From NCBI GenBank assembly GCA_902702965.1, contig CACRXP010000300.1, forward strand, positions 381,397 to 445,396: 64,000 bases of DNA. The letters are read 5' to 3'. Shown piece by piece: positions 11,601 through 23,423 of this stretch. The notes beneath the pieces are model-generated. The model was given only the letters and a program-made list of their open reading frames with translations. It did no database searches and was not told the DNA's origin. The first letter of the stretch is position 1; the number at the start of each line of letters is the position of its first letter. The stretch comes from Spirometra erinaceieuropaei (taxonomy: Eukaryota; Platyhelminthes; Cestoda; Diphyllobothriidea; Diphyllobothriidae). Made by a program: the position numbers and the translations under genes.

Positions 11601-11740
11601 ACTTGCAAGCCGCACTTTTGGCTTTGGCAGCGGCTATCCAATTGGCTTCAGCGATTGCTGCTCCAGTCTTAACTGCTCTTCTCCAGGCCGATCAGTCCCG
11701 TGCGAGGCCCTCCCAGGTTGTCGGGATTGTAGTAATGACT

Positions 11741-12960
11741 ATTAATCACGCAGCATAATCCCAAGATTTTCCAGTCGCACGCGGGTGCTGGCTTTTGAAG
11801 GAGCGTCTTTCGCGGCGAATGCAAGAATCTCACTGGCTAAAAATGACAACTTAAGTAGTATGACCTTCTTCATGAATTTTCGACGCCCTTATAAATCCAA
11901 ACGTACTTTATAGAAAGCATTTATAAAATGAACTTTCTCATATTAATTTTGTAGTGAGTCACATTTTTTCACATTTTCTATTTGAAGAAACAGAATCTTT
12001 TGGCTAAAAACATGAATGATTATCATATTTAGTAGGACTGTGAAAGGTCTGCTCAAACAGCATCGTATCTTTTAGGATAAGAGGATATCATACTAACAGT
12101 ACAGGTACTAGACAAAAGCCCATACACGTGTGTTTCGCTGATATTGTGCTGTTGCATGACACAGCTGCGAGGGGTTCGGCTCATCAACGGGTTCCCCAAC
12201 ATTTCCCGTCTGCTTTTTGGTAGATACTCCAATTTGAAACTGTTTTTGGCTGGTACCTGTGCTGTTAGTATGGTATCTCCTTACCCTAAAATATACTACT
12301 AGCTGCGTGTCGATAGTTAATGAATATTACGCGGTTACCCGCTGTGGCTAATGGACTTCGGCCCAAATATGCAGGCTTAAAAATTTCGGTCTGAACCTAC
12401 AGACCTAGAATATACTGATCTACTCCAAGTTCGCAGTTAATTTCTGGGAAAATTAAAAAGCAACAGCATCGTATCTGTTCGTTTATTAATACTCTTTCTA
12501 AATTATAAAACGCGTTCCTCTCCAGTACCCAGTTTTATCAACTCTATACGCGAACTTCTTCATAGCACAGAGGATTGTATAGCTTCTGTTAAGTCAAAAG
12601 TCTGCAGCTTGTAGACTCGAAAGTAATGACGACAAACAATTGAAAAAAATCTTGCAAATTGAAAAATGCCATTTCTTCGAGTAAGTAATTTGGCGACGTG
12701 GTTTACTACGAAATCAGAGTAGGGAAAAATATTTTCGCGCGTTCCCATTATATGTTTGGATTCATAATGGTACCGAAAATCGATCGGACAAACCCATACT
12801 GAACAAGCCGCAATTTTTGCGGGTGACAGGAAAGACATGCATTCGCGGGCTGGCACCCTGGCGTGACTGAAATTCTACAAGATTATGCTGCATGATAATG
12901 AACATTACAACCCCACCCAAGTAATCCCTTCAAACAAAAACCATATTTAGGAATTCCAGT
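11741..12960. mobile_element. disrupted MITE of the 4.2-6.5 kb family
   Basis: The left half has 'acaacttaagtagtatgac' and 'atgaattttcgacgcccttataaa', which match the inner MITE block at 4376-4434. 'aacagcatcgtatct' occurs at 12,057 and again at 12,465. The outer parts pair weakly: 'cagcataatc' near 11.75 kb with 'gattatgctg' near 12.88 kb. The centre is replaced by other sequence and no clean ends were found. Confidence 0.4.
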
Positions 12961-12969
12961 TTATGTCTC

Positions 12970-14180
12970 AGTTTCTGTATGATGAGAATTTTTCGGCTCT
13001 CCTACCGATATGCCAGTCCAGTATGCCCGAGAGCTAGTGCGTAAATTGTACAAACAGCAAGTACAGACTATATGTAGTCCAAAAAACGGGGATAACGAAA
13101 TACTACGCTCAAAAGATGCGTCCGCTGGCATGGGTGTACTTGATGTTGTCCGACGTTTCGCGCAGCGATATCAGCCAATCATCTGTCCGGATTGGGATGT
13201 TGTCTACATGGTTTACACAATAAGGCGCGCTTGACGCGTAGCAGGACAGGGAGCCGCTCACAACTAGAAGACCGCTGCAAAGGTATACCTCAATTTTTAC
13301 GCCACTCATATCAAAGTACGCAATATATTCTGTCCAGCGTGTTCCGATTCTTGCGAGTATCTTGTGCAAATAGCAAGAAACGACTGTCACTGACTATGTG
13401 TAGTCCAGGCATTGATCCAAAAAACGAGGATAAAAAGTCGTTTTTTTTTCGAGAGCAGATGGGTCGGTCAAAAAATATTAGATGAGAACATTCGAGTAGT
13501 CTTACCCGACCGACTGGCCGATCCGGCTGGTGGAGGACTGCAAATAAAGAAAAGGCGCTGGTAAATAGCTTATATTGTTCCTCGGTTTTTAAAAAAATTA
13601 TTATTATTGGTTGACATTGCATGTAGCAAGGAAATTCTTCCAGGGCGTCTGGGCCGAGCATCATTTAAATGCTTTTTTGACCATATTGCGTAAAGGCTGT
13701 TCTATACGTCTATTCGTTTGCAAAGACAGCCATTAAATGCTGCTGAAAAGTAAGGATGCTCATTTAAGGAGAGTTTTTCCGTACTTTTGTACAGCCAGAA
13801 ATCGGCGAACAACCCACTGGAATACGCCGACGGGGTTCACGGAGAGAACGATCACACCACAGTTGCATGAAGCAACAAGAGAAAATTTGCACAACACATG
13901 TGTTGACTTTCGAACAAAACGTGTGTTGAGAGTAGGGTGAGAAAAGTTTACATGATTGTAGTAATGAATGCACCGGAACAGAAGGGTCCAATGAAGGTTA
14001 CGTACGCCCTTCAACCGAGATCATAAAATGGATTAGGGATGATTTCGCTTTGCCGTGACCAGAAATGGCGACCTCTGTCTACGGTGTCTTCTCCGACAAC
14101 ATTTCTCGCCCGCAGAGAGCATTATTGTATACGGAAAACGAGAAGCATATATAAGCGCGTGACTGCTGAAATTGGTAAAC
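12970..14180. other. FUT8 intron, no gene recognised
   Basis: It holds the diverged repeat at 13,122-13,268 and a short T-run. I saw no exon with credible splice sites on either strand. Confidence 0.4.
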
Positions 14181-14189
14181 AGCTACTTG

Positions 14190-14345
14190 GCTGGCAGGGA
14201 GAATTCAGAGGAAGGAGCATTGACAAAGACAAGGGGAACTGGGATAGTCATTTCCGACCTATCTGCTGTCTTCAGACAGTCACACCCAATCGCGGGTTCG
14301 CAGAACCAGGGATCCGAACCCGAATCCTTTTATCTAACACTCCTC
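14190..14345. repeat. SINE, family 2, decayed
   Basis: 'gggatagtcatttccgacctatctgctgtcttcagacagtcacac' and 'gatccgaacccgaatcc' match, with decay, the family 2 SINE at 34,397-34,735. Confidence 0.5.
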
Positions 14346-15019
14346 CCTCCTCCTTCTCTTTCTGCATAATTAGTCGTCGTTATGCGATATTTTGCGACTG
14401 CTCTAGGTTGAGTTCCAAGGCGAGTCCCAAGAGTGTGTCTTAACCTGATCTGTGAACGTACTTTCACCAGGGAAGTAAGTGTTTTCTAGTACGTAGAAGA
14501 GTACGTCAGTTCTCTTGAGCCTTCTTACGACGACTGTACAATCCGGTTTGCGTACAATAAAGGCTTTGTAGGGGTTCGTGCGTACACGGCCCAGAATGGG
14601 AGCAAACACTGGTATACAGTCTCTAGTTGAATTGACAGACAGATGAAGGTAGGTCCTTGACTTTCAATCCGGTTTCATGAGGACTGACGAAGACGTCATG
14701 GGTTTCATTACATCTGTTGGGGCTGTGTCCTACAGCACACACACGTCTGACGAGCCGGAAGACCTCCCTTCAACACTGAATCACCCCCGTGATAGTGTCG
14801 GACAAAAAAACTCGAATACATGCAAAGGAGGAACAACAGACTGGTGCTGAGACAGTCGAGCTGCTCGCTGACAAAGGCCTGTCCATTGTCGTCGGAGACA
14901 AGACTGACTACCAGAAGACGATCGTGACCTATCCACTGGTGCCACATGTAAAAAGTGACTAATTGTAAAGATACACAATGACTTTACTCAGCTGGAGGAC
15001 TGGCTAGCCATCGTTAACA

Positions 15020-15540
15020 NNNNNNNNNNNNNNNNNNNNNNNNNNNNNNNNNNNNNNNNNNNNNNNNNNNNNNNNNNNNNNNNNNNNNNNNNNNNNNNNN
15101 NNNNNNNNNNNNNNNNNNNNNNNNNNNNNNNNNNNNNNNNNNNNNNNNNNNNNNNNNNNNNNNNNNNNNNNNNNNNNNNNNNNNNNNNNNNNNNNNNNNN
15201 NNNNNNNNNNNNNNNNNNNNNNNNNNNNNNNNNNNNNNNNNNNNNNNNNNNNNNNNNNNNNNNNNNNNNNNNNNNNNNNNNNNNNNNNNNNNNNNNNNNN
15301 NNNNNNNNNNNNNNNNNNNNNNNNNNNNNNNNNNNNNNNNNNNNNNNNNNNNNNNNNNNNNNNNNNNNNNNNNNNNNNNNNNNNNNNNNNNNNNNNNNNN
15401 NNNNNNNNNNNNNNNNNNNNNNNNNNNNNNNNNNNNNNNNNNNNNNNNNNNNNNNNNNNNNNNNNNNNNNNNNNNNNNNNNNNNNNNNNNNNNNNNNNNN
15501 NNNNNNNNNNNNNNNNNNNNNNNNNNNNNNNNNNNNNNNN
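15020..15540. other. assembly gap (521 N)
   Basis: A run of N. Frames that cross it are artefacts. It lies inside the proposed FUT8 gene, between the first coding exon and the stem exon, and could hide the missing exon. Confidence 0.98.
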
Positions 15541-16018
15541 CGAAGTGCAGTCCATTTATACGAAAAATCCTTAGACCATCTGAAAGTTGCCACAACTGAG
15601 TCATGTGCGAGGACGGTGTCATTCAACATGACTTTCCTCTTTACATTCTCATCATAAACGTCCAGTGTAGAATTGAAAAACAGCCCGCTTCGCGGCGGTT
15701 TTGGCGCCGAAAGCAAGCCTGCAACTTAGGACCTTCGAGGTACTCCCTCAGGGCCTTTCTCAACTTCGATGGGGTTACAAACGAGTATACCAAGAACATG
15801 CCAATAGGTTGTCCGGTTTTCGGGCTGGGAAATAGATATATCAGGCCGTACTCTTGCCACAGAACGTCCACGAAATATTCACTATTCTCGGATGAGACAT
15901 GACCAAGTAGTTCAAAGTGCAAATCGACTCGATAATCCCCCATACGCAATTTAGAATTTAGGCGAGGGTGAACGAACGGCTCCGTCTTCGTAGATGCCCT
16001 TGTTAGAAGCGAATCCAT
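15541..16018 (-). CDS. candidate coding fragment next to the gap, unrecognised
   Basis: Minus-strand frame 16018-15641 gives a protein-like run: MGDYRVDLHFELLGHVSSEN, YFVDVLWQEYGLIYLFPSPK, GQPIGMFLVYSFVTPSKLRK. A second, overlapping frame (15716 down to the gap) continues with NSTLDVYDENVKRKVMLNDT and VLAHDSVVATFRWSKDFSYK. Both look like real protein, so a one-base indel or short intron near 15,700 probably joins them. I do not recognise the family. It lies in the FUT8 intron on the same strand. It may be a pseudogene or an unknown transposon protein. Confidence 0.35.
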
Positions 16019-16417
16019 TGGCTAACTAGCAAGAGTAGGTGACTACTTGTGGATCTAAGGCAGCGGTCGATTAGCGATAGCAACATCGACTGCGATATTA
16101 TCAAGTCTACCAAAATCAATCTCCCCGGATGATAATGCACCGGCTCCTCGGAGTCGCGCCCCCAAGAGTTCGGACGTCATAAAAACACCGAAGGCATCTC
16201 GGGACCAGCTGGATCTGCCGATAGAAGCGAGGAGGCGCGATGAGCTCCAATAGGCCCAATGATGGGGAACATTCACCCTTTCAAAGGCCTCTATGTATGC
16301 GCAGATTCAGTTTCTGCACAGGTGTTTCGACAATGACATGTTACCGAAACGTGTTTCATGCAAGTTCCCGGTTAAAAAGGGGGTTCATAGATGTTGGCAG
16401 ATTTTGAATAATTCCTA

Positions 16418-16530
16418 TTGACCCAACTGTGAAAAACTCGGTGCTTCGGTGGGATTCGAACCCACGCAGTAAGGGGAAGGCTTTAGTACAGCCAACGCTC
16501 TAACCACTTGAGTTACGAGGCCCCGCCGGA
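16418..16530 (-). repeat. tRNA-derived SINE, family 1
   Basis: The reverse strand reads GGGGCCTCGTAACTCAAGTG as the head, box B GGTTCGAATCCC, then 'accgaagcaccgagtttttc' and 'acagttgggtcaa'. A mirror partial copy follows at 16,677. Confidence 0.8.
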
Positions 16531-16676
16531 CGACGCGAGTTTTATCACATTTGGGTCAAGTTACCCGCCCAATCTACTGCAACGTCTGGAATCCACCAAA
16601 TCTGATTGCCCAAGCAGGATTTCCTAAGTAATTCACCTAGCCTCCACCTGATGACTACTGGACTCACGTAATTCAT

Positions 16677-16745
16677 ACTAAAGCCTTCCCCTTACTGCGT
16701 GGGTTCGGATCCCACCGAGGCGCCGAGCTTTTCACAGTTGGGTCA
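16677..16745 (+). repeat. tRNA-derived SINE, family 1, partial
   Basis: 'actaaagccttccccttact' followed by GCGTGGGTTCGGATCCCACC and 'gaggcgccgagc' repeats the box B half of the SINE at 16,418-16,530 in the opposite direction. The head is missing. Confidence 0.7.
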
Positions 16746-17034
16746 GTATGAAACATGCGGTTGGCAATATGAGCAGGATTTCAAAATAACAGAAGAATGG
16801 TCTAAGTGCTCCTTCAAGATTGCTACTCAAAGTTTCGTAAGTGCCGTCAGAGGATTGATTGCGAGACCACCAGATGCTGAGTAAGTGGACGAGAACCGTA
16901 CGAAACTGCTCCAGCAGAGAGTGACTGAGTAAGCCCACGAACAGTGGTACAAGACTCAGCACTGGGAAACAAATTCTGAAGGTTGCTTACTCCGGTATTG
17001 CCCAAAAAACGACAAGCTGGTGCACAACCTGTCA

Positions 17035-17412
17035 TAAAAGGTGCTGACAAGGGATCACATACAGGTGCTACTGAATGAGGCCTCATTGAACACGGCTGAT
17101 GTCAAACCCGTCAAAGTGATTGCAGACGTGGAAGCAAGCCTCAGGAAGATGAAGGCGACGGGAGAGACGAAAGGTCTTATACTAAGTGCTACTGCCCTCG
17201 ATCCGGCACCGTTACCCCCTTGGAGGCGGCGAGTAGGGGGTAAACCCAAAACCTGGCTCGACACAGTTCGTCAAGACATGGAGGTGGTTCTTGGACCTTC
17301 GGTATTTGGTCTCCGTCGTTGGCGAAGAGAATGCGTTGAACTGTCCAGATCTGCTGCCGCGGATCGTCACGCGTGGAAAGGTACAGTTCGGGACATCCTT
17401 GAGGCCGGCTAG
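17035..17412 (+). pseudogene. LINE ORF2 C-terminal tail fragment
   Basis: The frame ends with KPKTWLDTVRQDMEVVLGPS, VFGLRRWRRECVELSR, AAADRHAWKGTVRD and a stop at 17,410. The W-D-(N)-DR-W spacing is the usual C-terminal end of non-LTR retrotransposon reverse transcriptases. No RT core is seen upstream, so this is a 5'-truncated remnant. Part of the upstream frame is probably unrelated. Confidence 0.65.
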
Positions 17413-19184
17413 ATCAGGCATTATTGCAGCCGTACTAAGTACAAGTGTCGTCTCTCCTCATGGCTCAGCGATTGCACGAAGACGAGAAAACCTCTTGTTC
17501 CAGCCATCGTGTCCCCTTCTTAGTAGATGGATCTCCTAGTAGCAACCGAAGAGAGTGTTTCGCGTTAACTTAACCTGGCGATCCCCCAGAACACTAGAAC
17601 CGCAAATGCCTTGTCGACAGATCCAATTTCTCGTTGACGGCACTCGGTGACAAGTAGGTGCTGTATTCCTTCGCGAGGGTGGGATTAACCAGTAACAGCA
17701 AATTAGTTAATATATCTTTTTAGTTTCCCTTTTAGGCACTTTTGAGTACATTGCCGGGCAAGAAGAAGAGTTTAAAATGCCCGGAGTTCACTTGATTTTC
17801 GCTAATTTGACATGATTCAGTGGGAGTTCGACAGCATATGCAGTCGAGTCGCTGGTTTATTCATTGCGGCCACCACGTGCACATATGTACCACGAGGACT
17901 TAGTAGCTTAGCGAGGCGAATTAGTATCCAATATGACTGGAAAGTGCGTCCCTTCCCGCTACCCTCGCAGCCACAGAACTCCAACAGAATTAATTTCCAC
18001 CGTTTGATGGGCCACAGAGCAAGAGGACGGTCTTCAGACAGGCGGTCTGGTAGTGGTGCTTCGAGTCTACGTGGACAACAAAACGGAGCGCAAGGAGGGA
18101 GCCGCCCCTGTCAGTCTCCTCGTTGACGTTATGGGCAACTGGGTGCAAGGTGAGTCCGCGGAACAGGTTTGGACGACAGCGACGGCAATTGCAGAATAGA
18201 ATGCAAGAGTGGACTCGAGTTTCTTGGGACTAAAATATGAGAAAGGTTTCTTCTCTAAAGATACCCATGAGGCCCGACTGCAAGCAAAAATAATTGCCAA
18301 AGATTAGGCGTCACCCCTCAATCTGATCTCGGAACTTTTGGGCTTTATCACTGACCGACAGTTGGCATTTAATGTACACGGCGATATTGTGGGAACGATG
18401 CTAAAATGTCATACTAACTTTATCTCTAAACGGAGCGAAAACAGAATGAGGTCACGGTCTTGTTAACGGCATGAAATTACAGTCTTGCCTAGAAGAACTA
18501 CTATGAAGGCCATTCCTTTAAAAACAGTTGGTCCTTCTACTGCATTTTGGGTACGTCAATCGGGCTTTCTGGTCTTCGAAAGGGCCCTCCGCATCAAAAC
18601 GTGCTGGGGCTTCACTGCTGCATGGGACAAAAAATGATAGGCTGGTCAGAGAATGAAGAACATTAAACAGTCAGGTCTCGAATCCACTTTCCAGACTCTT
18701 CTGCCCCTAAACGCAAAGCTGCAGACTTAATCGATGTAGCCAATTGCGGCTGCCAATTGGCGCGCATTCAATGCCGCCCGAGGAAGGAAATATAAATCCT
18801 GTCATTTGATGGCTTTTACAAGTGGTTCGACAAAGACAGTCAAATGGAGGCATTGGTGTCCTGGTTACTACCGGACACCCTAGAAACCCTGATGTCGAGA
18901 ACAGACAGGTCGGTTGTCGCTCTCCTTCTACCGCATGTTGAGCGGTTACAGAAACGCCGCAGATTTTACACATACGCGTAGTTACAGAGGGCAAATCAGT
19001 GTAACAAAGAACGAAGGGCCTGCACCCAAGCACAGTGTCCACGGAGGCAAGACAAGGACATCGAATAAAAAGTAGCAACACTCGCATAAAGAACCAGCAA
19101 CCCCTCCCTCCAGTAAAGCACGATCTTACAAAGACAGTCAAGTGTTAATCAATAAAAGATGGCAAATAACGACGATAGACTCAC
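17413..19184. other. FUT8 intron 1, no gene recognised
   Basis: A plus-strand frame near 18,129-18,306 is broken by a stop and not recognised. No repeat family from elsewhere in the window is obvious here. Confidence 0.35.
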
Positions 19185-19362
19185 TGTCTGTATGGAGGAC
19201 TGTATGGATAAGTAGATTTAGAAGCATCAACCAAGGTGGGTGCTATCCCGACATCGCGAGTGGTGGGTTTCAAGTTTGTCAGTAGGAAGGTATAAATGTA
19301 TATGGTAATGAGCACGAAGAGTAGGACGGGAATGAGTAAGCGCACCCTAGGCATTGTCCTAG
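19185..19362 (-). CDS. FUT8: FUT8-like fucosyltransferase, first coding exon (signal anchor)
   Basis: A very good acceptor (TTTCTTTCCAG) precedes base 19362. Eight bases of 5' UTR follow, then ATG at 19354-19352. The reading frame encodes MPRVRLLIPVLLFVLITIYI and continues YTFLLTNLKP, a short basic N-terminus plus one hydrophobic segment. This is a type II Golgi signal anchor. A GTGAGT donor follows base 19185 and leaves phase 2, 56 codons after the ATG. Strand, order and membrane topology fit the N-terminus of the FUT8 gene whose next recognised exon is at 9.4 kb. Sequence similarity in this part of the family is low, so the link rests on architecture. At least one exon (phase 2 in, phase 0 out, expected about 50-70 codons) is missing between them; it may lie in the gap at 15.02-15.54 kb. 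Confidence 0.6.
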
Positions 19363-22300
19363 CTGGAAAGAAATCAACCAATATGTAGGTGCAATTACAT
19401 AATGAGAGAGATTTCACTCGTACGGCCAGACTTTGAATCGTAAACAAGACAGGAAATTTGGAAGCAAAAACTGACTTCGGCGAACGCACGTGGTTGAATG
19501 CAGGCTGCCAGTAATTATGTAGCGTGATAAACACCTTAAAGAATAAGAGGGAAAGATGCAGGCCTTGCCTAAAGTCGTTTATTTGTTCAAAAATATACTA
19601 TAGGGACTAAGATAATAACGCGCACAATAAGGGGGAGCGCACCAATTATGGTGAGAATCAAATTCGCAAAAAAATTGCCAGTGCTATTTTATAGAGCCAC
19701 TTATATGCAAACCGAGAGCCAACTGTTGAAACAATGGGGTTGGAGGTCGCAACGACGAGTCTGGTATGTGTATAAGTGATAGAAAATGTGTCTAGAATGG
19801 AACCGATAAAACGGAAATCATTGCGTCCAAGTAAGCCATCTGGCTGGTCGGAGACGAGATTTATCACTGCCGTTGAGGCGCAATTAAGACCTGAGGATGA
19901 ACTTGGTTGTGGAAAAGCAGACCTGAGCAACATCTAAGAAAACCTGTAGACCCACACCCAAGTTGTACCAATGACCAGACGGTTTTATAACAACGGGAGA
20001 CGGGTGTAGGTGCAATAGCTGACAAAGAAAACTAATTTGCAAACGCATACGACACTGGCCACAGATATTAACTCCAAGCAAACCAGGCTTTAAAGAGGGG
20101 TTGCACCGTGCAATAAAAACAAAACTATGTCTGCTGGCGGTCTTGAGCAGGCGCGTGTTTGTCCGTCAATTAGCTCTTTTGAATCTCTAAAATTGGCGCG
20201 TCAAGGTTTTAAGCACTTTCGTTGCTCACAGGGTATAATAAACGAGCGAGATCCAAAATATTCCAACCCTGGCAGGTTTGGGATCGGTTGCCTGGTAGTA
20301 AGATGGGGCACGCCAAAAAAGCCAGATTTTAGAGCTCAGTCTCAGATCTCTCAGGAGGTGAGAGTGCGAGAGAGGCCACATTAAGGAATCAGTACAGAAG
20401 GAGATCGGAGTGAGTTGCCTACCTCCCTAATGCCGGTAGCAAGTCTGAGTTACGCTGATGGCGTTGGAAAGAGGGATAGCTGTGACGTGGAATCCCCTGT
20501 CTAAACTTGTGGCATACATGCTGGTCATCCATTTTACGCTAACCAGAATTCATCAAAACGCAAACCTCATGAAAGTAACAGAGGGGGATTTTCACAAAAG
20601 ATGTCTCGTCAGTCAATACGTTGTAAAATTACATCACCATGGAAAATAAGATATAACGCAATATTGTAAAATGCAATTAAGGACAGAAATTATAAACGTA
20701 TGGAAACTATGCTTCTAAACGACAAATAGTTTATCGTTTGATGTTGCCTCACTCCCTCTCACCCCCCACCCTTCCACCAAATCCGAGCCACAACATAATA
20801 ATCTAGTTTCCCGTATCTTTTAATTCAGCACTTCAATAGCCATATAAATGTACAGGTCTGAGGAGGATTTATCGAAAGCAGACGTATGCTCGTTCACTTG
20901 CCTTTTGAATATAATTTTCGCTTGCCAATAAGTTGATTTTCCAAACGGCATTTTTTAAACTTCAGCAAAAAGATCTTTACGCAAATGTCCTCATCAGCAA
21001 AAAAACATTTTATGCGCAAAAATTTGATACGTCATCTAGATATTTATTAATCAACAACTATGCAAAAAGCCTGTTGGGGATACTCTCAGTCTGAAAGTCC
21101 GCTCACAAAAAGAAAACAATTTGCGATTTACATGATCAGACTGTTGCCAGAACTGCTTTAGAACGAGTTGCGGTCAGCGCCCGAGAAGAACACACAGAAG
21201 AGGAAAAGTTCGAAAAGATCACTCTAACAGAAGAGGGTTAAGATGGCAAGTTTAGGAGGCAAAATTGACCATGAATAGAGGCCACTTGATGTGGTGAAAG
21301 AATAAGGTAATGATCCTCGTAAGCCCTGGTAGGGTCAGAACAAGGATACACGCCAATGCCGAGTAAAAATAGTGTAAACGTTGAATAAATCCACCTACCT
21401 CTGGTTGAAAGTGAAAACAAGAAGTTTTTGCAGATACCAGTATTAAAACGCACGGTGCGCAGTGTACAAAGCTAACAATCTAACATGAGCATCTATATTA
21501 CTAACAAAATGAGAAAACGGGGTCCTAGAAAAAAGCAGTTGACTCTAAAAATAACTGTGGACAGTTACAATACGCGAGCCAGCAAATAAAAAACCTAAGC
21601 AAATGTTTAACAGAAAGCGCTCTTCAAACGCAATTTTCTCCGTCAAAAACTGCAGATGTAACGTACTTACGGTTGAGTATAGGAAAAGCCTTGCAACGCG
21701 CAAACAACCAACCCGATCTTTGGTAGTGAAACTTCGAAATACCAGCATCAGCGCAGTGCATTTAAACACTTATTTATCTTGATGCCAGAATCACCAAAAA
21801 AGTAACATTCTATTCTATAAGAACGAAAAACCCCTGTGTCACTAAGTACCTAAACGTATGAAAACAAGTGTGGGATATAATTGCGACTTCCGTGGGCGCT
21901 AAAATGCATGCATTTGGTGACAAAAACAGCGTTCATTTGATTTACAACAGCAGGCTTCTGCTGGAATGTGAACATTCCAATGCAAAATGGGATAAAGACG
22001 TCTCTACCAACGAACACCTTTCGACAAAGCTGAAGTCAATCTGAACGGTACAACTCTCCGAGTGCGTCATTAATCCTGCCTATTAATTTTAGTACAAGTT
22101 GTTAAGATTATATTGATGACCTTCGTATGTTCTGAGGCAGGGAGTCCCTGCATTATTTCCGTTAGCTAGTACGTGCGCCTTTATGAAGCGTGGGACTAAC
22201 TGACACTGAATCTGCTAAGAGTGTTTGAATTTTCAGGACAATATACTATACTGAATTCATCCAGACGGAAGCGAGCATATTCCGGGGAAAAGCCAGTTCG

Positions 22301-22890
22301 ATCATTGTAATAGCGTGGAAAAGTTAATTTTAATCCAACAAGTGCATCAGAAAGTAGACAGACCGGAACTGGCTTGTGAACGACCTACATGTCTCCCCCC
22401 GGTTGTAGTGGAAGATAAAGTGTACCACAACTATTTAGCGAAAAAAAAGCATAATTATTCAAATAAGTTAGGATTAACTGGAGAAAAATGGGACGGCATG
22501 TCTAAGTGGGAGCGGTGCATCCGGAAAGTAACAAGTTTGAGGTTAATTATAGTCCACTGAAGGCTAACGTTTAGGAAGCCGCGACGGAGGACGAGATTAC
22601 GGGTTGAGTTGCCTACCTCCTGGCGGAAATTTAACGGCCATTATATCCGCCGATATAGTGGAGTACTACCGACGAAAGGGATTGCTACTGTAGAATGTCA
22701 GTGCCGATGGATTATATCACTCCAAATGCTACTGCAACACACAGACGGCTGCGGCAAATGCAGGCTCGCGAAGTCGGTTCGGACGAAATAAAAATTTCAG
22801 AACAGTAGACTAACAATATAGAAGCTTCTGAAAACCTACCTGGCCTTCCTAGAGGGCACAAGAGTTAGTCAATGCGCGACATCTAATTAT
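19363..22890. other. no gene recognised (upstream of FUT8 start exon)
   Basis: AT-rich. The acceptor at 19,363 implies a 5' UTR exon of the FUT8 gene somewhere to the right, but I could not place it. No repeat or ORF with support was seen. Confidence 0.35.
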
Positions 22891-23423
22891 CCCAACGCTA
22901 TTCATACGACTCTCTACTTTTATCTCCTCCGTATCGGCACATCACCAAAGGGATTCGGAAACCACGGTACCTAGTCAACTGAGTCGGTCGGTAAAAGATA
23001 AGCATGTGCGAACCGATCACCACAGGCCCCAATTTGAAGTTAAAGATAATTACCAGTCCAATAGGGCCAAGCGTATGTGGCCGCAGGCGCCATGAGAAAC
23101 ATAAGGCGAAATTGGTAGGCCGGAAAATCCAGCTGTGCGTGAACTGCAGACCACTGGACGTAGTAGTCGAGTGCCGACTGGGGTCATGCGGTCGAACAGT
23201 GCTGGATAACGGAATACGATAATGCAAGCAAGTGAAAGCAGAAAAGTACCAAAAACAAAACATTTAAAACTAAAAACATGTATACTCAAATGTTAACAGT
23301 AGGCGAGGGTCGGGGGATAAAACGGTGGGCACATTGGTACGTCTCCCTTTGGCGTCTATGGAGTGACAACCGAAAGCATCTAGTGTGTGCCTTGGAAACA
23401 AGCGTGACATGTCAAAAACGCAT

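Noticed and set aside
14988..15716. Long minus-strand frames of up to 242 codons
   Set aside because: Mostly N from the assembly gap; only the right-hand end has real sequence.
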